Below, in pieces: positions 36,861-45,387 of a DNA stretch of 64,000 nt; within the stretch, counting starts at the first letter, position 1, and every line of letters starts with the position of its first letter. The position numbers and the translations under genes were made by a program. This DNA comes from Microbispora hainanensis (GTDB lineage: Bacteria; Actinomycetota; Actinomycetes; Streptosporangiales; Streptosporangiaceae), in the NCBI RefSeq assembly GCF_036186745.1, contig NZ_CP108086.1, positions 3,410,001 to 3,474,000 on the forward strand, read 5' to 3'. The notes under the pieces were generated by a model. It saw nothing but the letters and a program-made list of their open reading frames with translations, had not been told where the DNA came from and ran no database searches.

Positions 36861-39836
36861 ATGGGGATGGGCCGGTGGCGCGAGGCCGCCCATCGGCATT
36901 CTGACGGCGTGACGGTGCCTGTCAGGCTCTCGGTGGTCGTCCCCCTGCACGGCGGGGAGGAACACGCCGAGGAGTGCCTCGAATCCCTGCGCGACCAGAC
37001 CCTGGACGACCTGGAGGTGATCCTCGTCGGCCGCCCGCGGGGCCTTCGCCCGCCCGACCACAGGTTCACGCTCCTCACGCTCGGCGACGGCGGCGACGAC
37101 CCCGGCACGGCGCGCAACGCGGGCGCGAGCTGTGCCACCGGGCGCTACCTCGCCTTCGCCGACCCCGGCTCGGTCGTCCCCGCCGACGCCTACCGCGCGC
37201 TGGTCGGCGCACTCGACCACACCGGCTCCGACCTCGCCTGCGGCCGGATCCGCACCTGGACGCCGAAAGACCCGGGCCGGTCGTCGGGCCCTGCGCCGAA
37301 GCCCAGGCTGCGCACGCACATCACCCGGCACCAGAAGCTGCTGGACGATCCGCGGGCGGGGGGCACGGTGTTCCGCCGGGAGTTCTGGAACCGGCACGAG
37401 TTCGCCTTCCCCGTGGGTCTGGGCGAGGACTTCCCCGTGACGATTCCCGCGCACGTGCTGTCCACCTCGGCCGACGTGCTCGGCGACGTGGTCTGCCTCA
37501 CGCGCGGGTCCCGGCCGCCGGCCGACCCGCTGCGCCGTCTGGAGGCGATGCTGGAGGTGTCGGACCTGCTCGCACGGCACGCGCCGCAGCTCCGCGCGGC
37601 CTACGACCTGCGCCTGGCGGAGGGGCCCGACCTCGACGCCGTGCTGGAGGCCGTACGCGACCACGTGCCTGACGGCCTCGCCGAGGTGCTGGGCCGCCTG
37701 GGCCGCCTGGACCCCGGCGCGGTGGAACGGCTGCCGGTCCTGAGAAGGCTCCAGATCCACTTCGCCGCGCACGGCATGACCGGCGAGCTGGCGGAGCTGC
37801 GGACGTTCGCCGCGTCGGAGATCAGGCACCGGGGCGTGCTCCGGCGGGGGCTGCGGCCCCGCCGCTGGTATCTCGACTACCCCTTCCGCCGTGACCCCCG
37901 GCTCCCGCGCTCGCTGTTCGACGCCACCCGCGACCTGCGGCTTGTCGCCTGCGTCGACGACGTACGCCACGCGGACGGCAGGCTCGCCCTGACCGGCCAC
38001 GCGCACATCGCCCACCTGGACAGCCGGCGCAGCCGGATCGAGCTGTGGCTCCAGCGCGGGGAGGAACGGATCACCCTGCCGGTGCACCGGACCCGCAGGC
38101 CCGACGTGACCGCGGACTCCCGCCAGTCGGTCGCCTGCCACGACGACGCCGGCTTCGAGACCGTGGTCGCCCTCGACACCCTGCCCGCCGGCCGGTGGGC
38201 GCTGCACGCGCGGGTCCACGCGCGGGGTGTGACCCGGACGGGCCGGGCGATCGGGGCACCGAGTGAGCGGGTCTTCGACGCCGGGAACGTGCGCGTCTCC
38301 CTCACCCGCGACCGCGGGCTCATGCTCGGCCCCCGCACCACCGGCGACCCGGCTCCCGACCCGGGCGGCCTCGTGAGCGCGGTCCGGTGGACGGAGGCAG
38401 GCGAGCTGCTCCTGGAGTGGACGGGCCGGTGCCCGGCGGACCGGATCGTGCTGGAGTGCGGCGCCGAACGGCACTCCTGGCCGGTACGCCGAGACGAGGC
38501 GACGTGGACGGCCGTCATCGGCAGGACGGCCGAGGGACTTCCGCTCCGCAGCGGCACCTGGCGGGTGGTCGCCCTGTCGCCGGCGGGCGGGGAGGAGCGC
38601 GTGCGCCTCAGCCCGGCGCTGATCGCCGACCCGCCGAGACCGCGTGTCACCGGGTTCCACGAGATCGCGGTCCGCACCTCGCGCGACGGCGACCTCAGCC
38701 TCGCCGTACGCCCGGCGCTCGGCCCGCACGAGCGCGGGCCGTACGCGACGCGCAGGCGGCGGGCGGCGGCGCCGCGACGCACGGCCCTGCGGAACGCGGC
38801 GGTGTTCGACAGCTATGGCGGCGGGCAGTATTCGTGCAATCCCCGGGCCGTCTCCGAGGAGCTGGCGCGCCGCCACCCGGACGTGGAGATCGTCTGGGTC
38901 ACCAGGGACGGACAGTTCGCGGTCCCCCCGGGCGTGCGGCTGGTCCTGTACGGCTCGCGCGAGCACGAGGAGGCGCTGCGCACCAGCCGCTTCGTCGTGG
39001 CCAACCGGCGCACCCAGCCGGGGTGGTATCGCAAGCCGCGCGGGCAGACGGTCGTGCAGACCTGGCACGGCACGCCGCTCAAGCGCCTGGGCCTCGATCT
39101 CGACGGCATGCCGTACGCGCAGCGGGTGCCGCGTGACGAGCTGGCGCGGCAGGTGGCGACCTGGGACCTGCTGCTGTCGCCGAGCCCGTTCGCCACCGGC
39201 GCGCTGCGCGGCGCGTTCGGCTACGCGGGGGAGATCCTGGAGTCCGGCTACCCGCGCAACGACGCGCTCTTCGATCCCGCACGCGCCCGCGCGGCGCGGC
39301 GGCGGCTGGGCCTGCCGGACGGCCGGCGGGTCATCCTCTACGCGCCGACGTGGCGGGACGACGACACCACCGGCCGGCTCGCGCTCGACCCGGTCAGGGC
39401 GGCCGGGGCGCTGGGCGACGACGACGTGCTGCTCGTGCGGGCCCACTATCTGATGGCGCGGGACATGACGATCCCGGACGGCGACCGCGTCCGCGATGTC
39501 TCCAGATTTCCGGACATGGCGGATCTCTTGGCCGCAGCGGACGTCCTGGTCACCGACTACTCGTCGGCGATGTTCGACTTCGCGTGCACCGGCAGGCCCA
39601 TGGTGTTCTTCGCCCACGACCTGGAGCGCTACCGCGACGAGGTGCGCGGCTTCTACTTCGACTTCGAGGCAGAGGCCCCCGGGCCGGTGCTCAGAACCGG
39701 CGACGACGTGCTCGACGTGCTGCGGCACGGCGATCTGGGGCGGTTCGCGGCGCGCTACGAGCGGTTCGCCCGCACCTACTGCCCCTGGGACGACGGGCAC
39801 GCCTCGGCGCGCGTGGTCGCGCGCCTGCGGCCATGA
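36861..39836 (+). CDS. Degenerate GT2 / CDP-glycerol phosphotransferase fusion (copy B)
   Basis: 991 residues, a paralogue of the gene before it. The C-terminal phosphotransferase domain is intact: QTWHGTPLKRLGLDL with His736, VRAHYLM with His862, and VTDYSSAMFDFACTGRPM. It would polymerise glycerol- or polyol-phosphate from a CDP-activated donor, as TagF does for teichoic acid. The N-terminal GT2 domain keeps its frame and the ED motif (GLGEDFPVTI) but has lost DDGS (now VGRPRG, residues 56-61) and the DxD (now FADPGS, 99-104). The stop overlaps the next start (ATGA). Start at 36861 with TAAGG upstream; a GTG at 36909 is possible. Confidence 0.88.
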   Translation: MGMGRWREAAHRHSDGVTVPVRLSVVVPLHGGEEHAEECLESLRDQTLDDLEVILVGRPRGLRPPDHRFTLLTLGDGGDDPGTARNAGASCATGRYLAFADPGSVVPADAYRALVGALDHTGSDLACGRIRTWTPKDPGRSSGPAPKPRLRTHITRHQKLLDDPRAGGTVFRREFWNRHEFAFPVGLGEDFPVTIPAHVLSTSADVLGDVVCLTRGSRPPADPLRRLEAMLEVSDLLARHAPQLRAAYDLRLAEGPDLDAVLEAVRDHVPDGLAEVLGRLGRLDPGAVERLPVLRRLQIHFAAHGMTGELAELRTFAASEIRHRGVLRRGLRPRRWYLDYPFRRDPRLPRSLFDATRDLRLVACVDDVRHADGRLALTGHAHIAHLDSRRSRIELWLQRGEERITLPVHRTRRPDVTADSRQSVACHDDAGFETVVALDTLPAGRWALHARVHARGVTRTGRAIGAPSERVFDAGNVRVSLTRDRGLMLGPRTTGDPAPDPGGLVSAVRWTEAGELLLEWTGRCPADRIVLECGAERHSWPVRRDEATWTAVIGRTAEGLPLRSGTWRVVALSPAGGEERVRLSPALIADPPRPRVTGFHEIAVRTSRDGDLSLAVRPALGPHERGPYATRRRRAAAPRRTALRNAAVFDSYGGGQYSCNPRAVSEELARRHPDVEIVWVTRDGQFAVPPGVRLVLYGSREHEEALRTSRFVVANRRTQPGWYRKPRGQTVVQTWHGTPLKRLGLDLDGMPYAQRVPRDELARQVATWDLLLSPSPFATGALRGAFGYAGEILESGYPRNDALFDPARARAARRRLGLPDGRRVILYAPTWRDDDTTGRLALDPVRAAGALGDDDVLLVRAHYLMARDMTIPDGDRVRDVSRFPDMADLLAAADVLVTDYSSAMFDFACTGRPMVFFAHDLERYRDEVRGFYFDFEAEAPGPVLRTGDDVLDVLRHGDLGRFAARYERFARTYCPWDDGHASARVVARLRP

Positions 39837-41524
39837 TCCGCGCCACCCGGCAGGCCGCCGCACAGGCCGCCGCCGGTCGCACGTCCCGGCAGGCCGCCCC
39901 CCGTCCGCCTCGCCGTACGGCCGGCGCGTCACGCCGCGCCGTGCCCGCCGCTCCCGTGAGGCGCCCCGCCGGGGAACCCGAACGGCCTGCCCGGTCCGCC
40001 GCCGTGATCGTCGTCCCCGCCGTGCTCGCGCTCGTCGTCGGGCTCTGGGACCTCGGCGGGCCGCCGCTGTGGCGGGACGAGGCGGCCACCGTCAGCGCGG
40101 CCGGCCGCACCCTTCCCCAGCTCGTGCACATGCTGCAGTCGGTCGACGTGGTGCACGGCCTCTACTACGCGCTGATGCACGTCGTCGCGGGGCTGTCCGG
40201 CACGGCCGGGGTGGCGCTGCGGTTGCCGTCCGTCGTCGCGGGCGCGCTGGCCGCCGCCGGGACCGGCGCGATCGGCCGCGCGCTCGGCGTCCCCCGGGCG
40301 GGCCTGTACGGCGGCGCGCTGCTGGCCCTCATGCCCATCTTCTCCAGGTATGTCCAGGAGGCTCGTCCGTACGCGCTGACGGCGGCGGCGGCCGTCGGCG
40401 CGACCCTGCTGTTGCTGCGCCTGATGCGGTCGCCCACGTCGGCGGTCCTGGCGGCGTACGCGACGGCGCTGACCGTGCTGGCCTACCTCAACCTGTTCGC
40501 GTTCCTCCTGGCCGGGGCGCACGGCCTCGCCGTGGTCCTGTCGAGGGGACCGGTGCTCCGGTGGGCGTGCGCGGCGGCCCCGGCGCTGGCGGCCGTGGCG
40601 CCGCTGGCCTGGCTCGGCTCACGGCAGAGCGCGCAGGTGGGGTGGATTCCCCGGCCGGAGGCGGCCGACGTCGCTACGCTCGCCGTCCGGCTGTCGGGCG
40701 ACCTCGGCGGGGCGACCGGACCCGGAGTGGCCCCCCTGACCTGGGCGCTGGTGCTCTTCGGCCTCGTGTACGCCGCGGTCGCGGGCGTCCGCCGGGCGCG
40801 CAGCGCGCGGGAACTCCCGGAGACCGCCGTGGGACGGTTGGAAGAGCCGCGGGCCGCTGCGGCCTGCTCCGGTCAGGCGGCGCTCGTGCGGCTGACGCTG
40901 CCGTGGCTGCTCGTGCCCGCGCTGGTGCTGCTCGCGGCCTCGTGGGCGATCCATCCCGTGTACGTGTTCCGCTACGTCTTCCACTGCGTCCCGGCGGCGG
41001 CGCTGCTCGCCGGGGCGGGCCTCGCCGCGCTGCCTCCCGGTCTCGGCGCGGCCATGCTGACCGCCTGGCTCGGCCTGTCGGTTCCCGGGCATTTCGCCAC
41101 GCGAGGGCCCGACGGCAGGCAGGACGATCCGCGGCCGGTCATGGCGATGCTCGCGGCCGAGGCGAAGCCGGGTGACGGGGTGCTGTTCGTCCCCGCCAAG
41201 GTCAGGAAGTACGAAGCGGTCTATCCGTCGGTCTTCGGCAGGTTGCGTGACGTGGCGCTGGCCCGGTCACCCGAGCGGGACGGCAGCTTCTCCGGCCGCA
41301 ATGTGGGCCCCCGGGTGCTCGCCGCCCGGCTCGACGGGCTGCGTACGCTCTGGGTCGTCGGCCAGACGGGCAAGCACGCGATGCCCGCCCGCAGGCGCGC
41401 CCTGGTCGAGCGTTCGTTCGCCCCGGCCGGCCGCTGGACCTTCCGGGGCATGTTCGTGGACAGGTACGACAGGTATGACCCGCGGCCCGCTCACCGCTCG
41501 AACGGCGCCGGGGTGGGGAAGTAG
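39833..41524 (+). CDS. GT-C family glycosyltransferase (GT39/ArnT-like)
   Basis: 563 residues with a basic proline-rich N-terminal tail and about ten or more membrane helices. The first periplasmic loop has PPLWRDEAATVSAAGRTLPQ, the Asp-Glu motif expected of polyprenyl-phosphate-sugar-dependent transferases, followed by the PXXY-like MPIFSRYVQEARPYALT. It would transfer a sugar from a lipid-phosphate donor on the outer face of the membrane. Its start overlaps the stop of copy B (ATGA), so the five glycosyltransferase genes from 29458 form one operon. The 3' end overlaps the Stealth gene by 34 bp, convergently. Confidence 0.85.
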   Translation: MIRATRQAAAQAAAGRTSRQAAPRPPRRTAGASRRAVPAAPVRRPAGEPERPARSAAVIVVPAVLALVVGLWDLGGPPLWRDEAATVSAAGRTLPQLVHMLQSVDVVHGLYYALMHVVAGLSGTAGVALRLPSVVAGALAAAGTGAIGRALGVPRAGLYGGALLALMPIFSRYVQEARPYALTAAAAVGATLLLLRLMRSPTSAVLAAYATALTVLAYLNLFAFLLAGAHGLAVVLSRGPVLRWACAAAPALAAVAPLAWLGSRQSAQVGWIPRPEAADVATLAVRLSGDLGGATGPGVAPLTWALVLFGLVYAAVAGVRRARSARELPETAVGRLEEPRAAAACSGQAALVRLTLPWLLVPALVLLAASWAIHPVYVFRYVFHCVPAAALLAGAGLAALPPGLGAAMLTAWLGLSVPGHFATRGPDGRQDDPRPVMAMLAAEAKPGDGVLFVPAKVRKYEAVYPSVFGRLRDVALARSPERDGSFSGRNVGPRVLAARLDGLRTLWVVGQTGKHAMPARRRALVERSFAPAGRWTFRGMFVDRYDRYDPRPAHRSNGAGVGK

Positions 41525-43065
41525 GCCTCAAGGAACCGGCCCAGCAGCGCGTCCTGCTCGGCCGTCGTGGGGGCGGTGTCGTTGAGGCAGAACACGTCGT
41601 GCCTGCGCCGGGCCAGCATGCGGCGCAGCTTGGCCGGCGTCTTCGGCAGCGACAGGTCCACGTAGGTGTAGTCGACCGTGCCGGGCACCGCCCGCCCGCT
41701 CAGGTAGCCGTAGTAGTGCGCCAGCGAGGACACCACCGAGATGTCACGCGACGTGCGGAACCTGCTGCGCGCGGTCGCCGTGAACTCCGCCGCGAACCGC
41801 CCCTCCAGCTCGTACATGACCGACCTGCGCAGCGCGTAGGGCACGTGCTTGAGCTTCTGCGTGATCGTGCGGCCGGTCAGGTTCTCCAGGATGCGCCGGT
41901 TGTTCATGCCGGCGGCGTGCACCGGCGACTCCTCGGTCTCCGGCACGCCGAACGGCACGTGAACGGTGCTGGGGAAGAAACGAGTGATCCCGTTGCCCTC
42001 GAAGAACGTGCGGGGCGGCAGCGGCCGGCCTAGGAAGAAGTCGTCGTTGAAATAGAGGAAGTGCTCGCTGAGCCCGTCGATGTGATGCAGCTGCGTCTCG
42101 ATGGCGTGCGAGTTGAACACCGGCAGCACCGACGGGTCGGTGAAGATTTCCTTGTGGTCGACCACCGCGATCATCGGGTGGGTGGTGTCGAGCCACGGCG
42201 GCGTCTGCCCGTCGGTGACGATCCAGATCCGGTTGATCCAGGGGGCGTACATCAGCAGGGAGCGCAGCGAATAACGCAGCTCGTCCCTGCTGGTGAACCT
42301 GGCCTCCGTGGTCGCCATCTCGCTCGGCGGGGCGCCGGTGCGCAGCGCCTCGGCGCGCTCGGCCTGGTGGCGGCGCGCCCGCCAGGCCGGATCGGCGCCG
42401 TCCACCCACGTGTAGACGGCGTCGATCGGGAAGTCGATGTCGTCGAGCAGCCGCCGGACGAACTCGGGCCGGGTGCGGTAGGCGCGGGCCCTGCGGGCGG
42501 CGCACGCCAGCGGGGTGAACAGCTCCTCGCCGCCGTCCACGGCGGGGCCGTCGACGGGGACGCGGTCGCAGGCGGGGTTCGGCCTCGGTGCGACCAGCTC
42601 GTCGCCCTCCCGGGCCCAGAACTCCAGGTCGCACCCGTGCTCCGGACCGAGCGTCAGTGTGCGCGAGGGGCTGGCGAAATACATGGCCAGCCGCACGACC
42701 TTGGCGTCGCCGAGCAGCGCCGCCGCGCGCCGCACCGGGCGCATCCGGCCCGCGTCCGCCTGGCGCGCCCGCTGCCTGCCGTACGGCTGCCGCGACGCGA
42801 ACAGCGGATGACTGCCGGCCGCGAGCGCGGCGAGGGCGCGGGTGCGGTCGTCCTCGGGCACGGCGATCACCGGAGGCCGGTTGGGCTGCGGGCGCACACA
42901 GAAGTACGGCACCGCCGCCTCGCCCAGCAGGGCGCACACCACGTCCAGCGTCTCGCGCTGGGCCTGGAGCGGACCCGCGTCCGCCCGGATGAGAGCGGCG
43001 CGCGGCGCGGGCTCCCACGACGGCAGCCGCCCCTGCAGCCGCCGGTACAACGTGACAACGGGCAT
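41491..43065 (-). CDS. Stealth family sugar-phosphate transferase
   Basis: 524 residues. Stealth conserved region 1 reads IDAVYTWVDGADPAW (about 214-228). Region 2 starts RFTSRDELRYSLRSLLMYAP and continues RIWIVTDGQTPPWL, VDHKEIF and HFLYFNDDFFLGRPL. Regions 3 and 4 follow (GRTITQKLKHVPYALRRS, then KLRRMLARRRHDVFCLND). Members transfer hexose-1-phosphate to build phosphate-linked capsule glycans and are related to human GlcNAc-1-phosphotransferase. GGGGGAG precedes the ATG at 43065. Transcribed against the rest of the cluster. Confidence 0.92.
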   Translation of the reverse strand: MPVVTLYRRLQGRLPSWEPAPRAALIRADAGPLQAQRETLDVVCALLGEAAVPYFCVRPQPNRPPVIAVPEDDRTRALAALAAGSHPLFASRQPYGRQRARQADAGRMRPVRRAAALLGDAKVVRLAMYFASPSRTLTLGPEHGCDLEFWAREGDELVAPRPNPACDRVPVDGPAVDGGEELFTPLACAARRARAYRTRPEFVRRLLDDIDFPIDAVYTWVDGADPAWRARRHQAERAEALRTGAPPSEMATTEARFTSRDELRYSLRSLLMYAPWINRIWIVTDGQTPPWLDTTHPMIAVVDHKEIFTDPSVLPVFNSHAIETQLHHIDGLSEHFLYFNDDFFLGRPLPPRTFFEGNGITRFFPSTVHVPFGVPETEESPVHAAGMNNRRILENLTGRTITQKLKHVPYALRRSVMYELEGRFAAEFTATARSRFRTSRDISVVSSLAHYYGYLSGRAVPGTVDYTYVDLSLPKTPAKLRRMLARRRHDVFCLNDTAPTTAEQDALLGRFLEAYFPTPAPFER

Positions 43066-43187
43066 GGTCTCCCCCTCGACCACGGACTGTAACCGATTGG
43101 CGACCGGAATGGCGGTTGGTTTACCCAGATGGGGGAGACGGTCAAGAAGCGGCAATGAGATGCCCTGCCTGTTACCGAAGAGCAGGC

Positions 43188-43203
43188 CAACGGCTACCCG
43201 TTG
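43188..43203. promoter_or_regulatory. Inverted repeat before the CDP-alcohol phosphatidyltransferase
   Basis: CAACGG-CTAC-CCGTTG, perfect 6-bp arms, 18 nt before the ATG at 43221. It lies in the divergent gap between the Stealth gene and this gene and could be an operator. Confidence 0.4.
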
Positions 43204-43220
43204 TAGTCATTCTTGCCTGC

Positions 43221-44111
43221 ATGGGAGGCTTCACGCTGGACGACATACTCGCGACGCGCAAGCCGAGAGACTCGTGGTGGACCGTCTTCATGGTCGATCC
43301 GCTCGCCTGCCGGCTCGCGCTGCTCGTGGCCAATCACACCTCGATCACGCCGAACGCACTGACACGACTGTCCATGCTGATCGGCTTCGCTTCGGCGGCG
43401 GCCTTCACGGAGGGCATGCTCGTCGCCGGTGCGGTGCTGTTCTATCTGAGCTTCACGGTCGACTGCATGGACGGCAAGATCGCCAGGCTCAAGGGCACGG
43501 GGACGCCCTTCGGCCTGTGGCTCGACTACGTCGGCGACCGGGTGCGGGTGGTCTGCTGCGCCTTCGGGTGGGGATTCGGGGAGTACACCCGCACGGGCGA
43601 CACCGACGTGGTGCTCGCCGCCGTCGGCGTCGTGGTGCTCGACCTGTTCCGCTACATCAACGGCCCGCAGCTCAAGCGGGTCAAGGACGCCACCCGCGCG
43701 CTGCTGGAGACACGGCTGGAGGGTCAGTACGTCCTCGCCGAGAGCGTCCTGCGCTCCCGGCCGCGAAGCGAGCTGGAGCAGGCCGCCGCGGAGTTCGAGC
43801 AGACCGCCGAGGACACCGGCGCCACGGTGGTCGACCTGCAGAAGGCGTTCCACGCGCGCTTCCCCTGGTATGACCGCTTCCGCGTCTTCCTGGTGCGGCA
43901 CCGCGTGCGCACCCACGTCGTGAGCGGCATCGAGTTCCACGCCGCGGTCTTCGTCGTGGCCCCGCTGTTCGGAGCCGCGGCCCTGGTGCCGGTCGCGGCC
44001 GTGGCCGGCACGCTGCTGCTGACGTTCGAGATGTTCCTGGTCTACCGCGTCTGGCTGGCGTCCCGCCAGGTGCCCCGCACCGCCGCCGAGAGAGAGAAGA
44101 TCCTCGTCTGA
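43221..44111 (+). CDS. CDP-alcohol phosphatidyltransferase family membrane protein
   Basis: 296 residues. The family signature is complete, from Asp81 to Asp106: D-x2-DG-x2-AR-x8-G-x3-D-x3-D, visible as DCMDGKIAR ... GLWLDYVGD. Several membrane helices follow. It would swap CMP in a CDP-alcohol or CDP-lipid for another alcohol; here it may supply an activated polyol phosphate or lipid for the glycopolymer. I take the ATG at 43221 (MGGFTLDD); the frame is open upstream without supporting content. No ribosome binding site is seen. It is divergent from the Stealth gene. Confidence 0.88.
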   Translation: MGGFTLDDILATRKPRDSWWTVFMVDPLACRLALLVANHTSITPNALTRLSMLIGFASAAAFTEGMLVAGAVLFYLSFTVDCMDGKIARLKGTGTPFGLWLDYVGDRVRVVCCAFGWGFGEYTRTGDTDVVLAAVGVVVLDLFRYINGPQLKRVKDATRALLETRLEGQYVLAESVLRSRPRSELEQAAAEFEQTAEDTGATVVDLQKAFHARFPWYDRFRVFLVRHRVRTHVVSGIEFHAAVFVVAPLFGAAALVPVAAVAGTLLLTFEMFLVYRVWLASRQVPRTAAEREKILV

Positions 44112-44233
44112 CCGGCCTTCTCGGCCTGATGATCCACTACTTGTACGGCGTGACGCCGCCCGCGTCACGAGCCGCGCCCGGGGGGCGGGCGGCGGCGTGA
44201 CGTCCGGAAATTTCACCACGGGGGATAGAACTC

Positions 44234-45274
44234 ATGCATTCGGACAGACCTGTCTTCGTCGTCGGCTGCCCGCGCTCCGGCACCACCATGCTGCAGCTCA
44301 TGCTGCACTCGCACCCGCGCATCGCGGTCCCGCCCGAGACGCGGTTCCTCGTCCCGGCCTACTTCTCCCGCAGGGCGTACGGCGACATGCGGCTGGCCGA
44401 CAACAGGCGCAGGCTGGCGACCTGGATCGCCGAGGGCCGCACCACCAAGTTCCACGAGCTCGGGCTGAGCCGCCCCGAGTTCGTCCAGGCGGCCATGCTC
44501 GGCCCGGGCAGCTTCGGCTCGGTCATCGGCATGGTCTTCAAGTGCTACGCCGAGCGCTTCGGCAAGCCGCGCTGGGGCGACAAGCGGCCCAGCTACTACC
44601 GGCACGTCGAGATGCTGATGCGGATGTTCCCCGACGCGCAGTTCGTCCACCTCGTCAGGGACGGCCGCGACTGCGTGGCCTCGCTCAAGCAGATGCCCTG
44701 GTACAAGGCCGACGCCGTGCACGCGATGGCCAACTGGGCCGAGGCGATCGACTTCGGCCGCCGGCACGCGCGCAAGCTGCCCGCCGACAGCTTCTACGAG
44801 CTGCGCTACGAGGACCTCACCGCCGACCCGGAGACCGAGCTGAAGAAGCTGTGCGTGTACCTCGGCGAGGACTACGACCCGGCGATGTGCGAGCCGCGCC
44901 ACGTGGCCGAGCTCGCCGTGCCCAAGCACAAGGTGTGGCACAGCAACACGCACGAGGAGGTGACCACCGCCCACTCGGGCAAGTGGGCCTCCCGGCTGGA
45001 GCCCTGGGAGATCTCGCTGTGCGAGGAGGTGCTCGCCGATCGGCTCACGGCGTACGGCTACGAGCTGAGCGGCGCGCGCAAGGCCGACCGCGAGCACGTC
45101 GCGGCGTTCAAGGCGGCGGCGGCCAAGCGCCGCGCGGCGCGCCTGCGCAAGTACAACCGCGACCGGCTCACCCGGCTGCGCGAGCCCGGTCCGATCGCCG
45201 CGCTGCTGACGGAGGGCCAGCGGCAGCTCGCGGGTCTGCCCCAGCAGCGCTCCTACGAACTGCTCCCCCGCTGA
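44234..45274 (+). CDS. Sulfotransferase family protein
   Basis: 346 residues. The 5'-phosphosulfate loop of PAPS-dependent sulfotransferases is at the N-terminus (VFVVGCPRSGTTMLQLML, Cys12-Thr18). The 3'-phosphate site is FVHLVRDGRDCVASL, and FYELRYEDLTADPETEL completes the fold. It probably sulfates the surface glycan made by the neighbouring genes; that link is inference. The C-terminus is a basic coiled stretch (AAAKRRAARLRKYNRDRLTR). GGGGGA lies before the ATG. Confidence 0.88.
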   Translation: MHSDRPVFVVGCPRSGTTMLQLMLHSHPRIAVPPETRFLVPAYFSRRAYGDMRLADNRRRLATWIAEGRTTKFHELGLSRPEFVQAAMLGPGSFGSVIGMVFKCYAERFGKPRWGDKRPSYYRHVEMLMRMFPDAQFVHLVRDGRDCVASLKQMPWYKADAVHAMANWAEAIDFGRRHARKLPADSFYELRYEDLTADPETELKKLCVYLGEDYDPAMCEPRHVAELAVPKHKVWHSNTHEEVTTAHSGKWASRLEPWEISLCEEVLADRLTAYGYELSGARKADREHVAAFKAAAAKRRAARLRKYNRDRLTRLREPGPIAALLTEGQRQLAGLPQQRSYELLPR

Positions 45275-45387
45275 CGACCCCTCTCGACGATCTCAACCGC
45301 CCGGCGGGGGGCCGACCGGCGCACGACGAGGCGTGTGCGTCGCTCGGCCTCCCGCCAGATGCCGAGGGGCCCGCCGGGTTCGTGACG

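Noticed and set aside
45275..45387. Bidirectional terminator between the sulfotransferase and permease genes
   Set aside because: An imperfect hairpin exists around CGCACGACGAGGCGTGTGCG but there is no T-run in either direction, so support is too weak.
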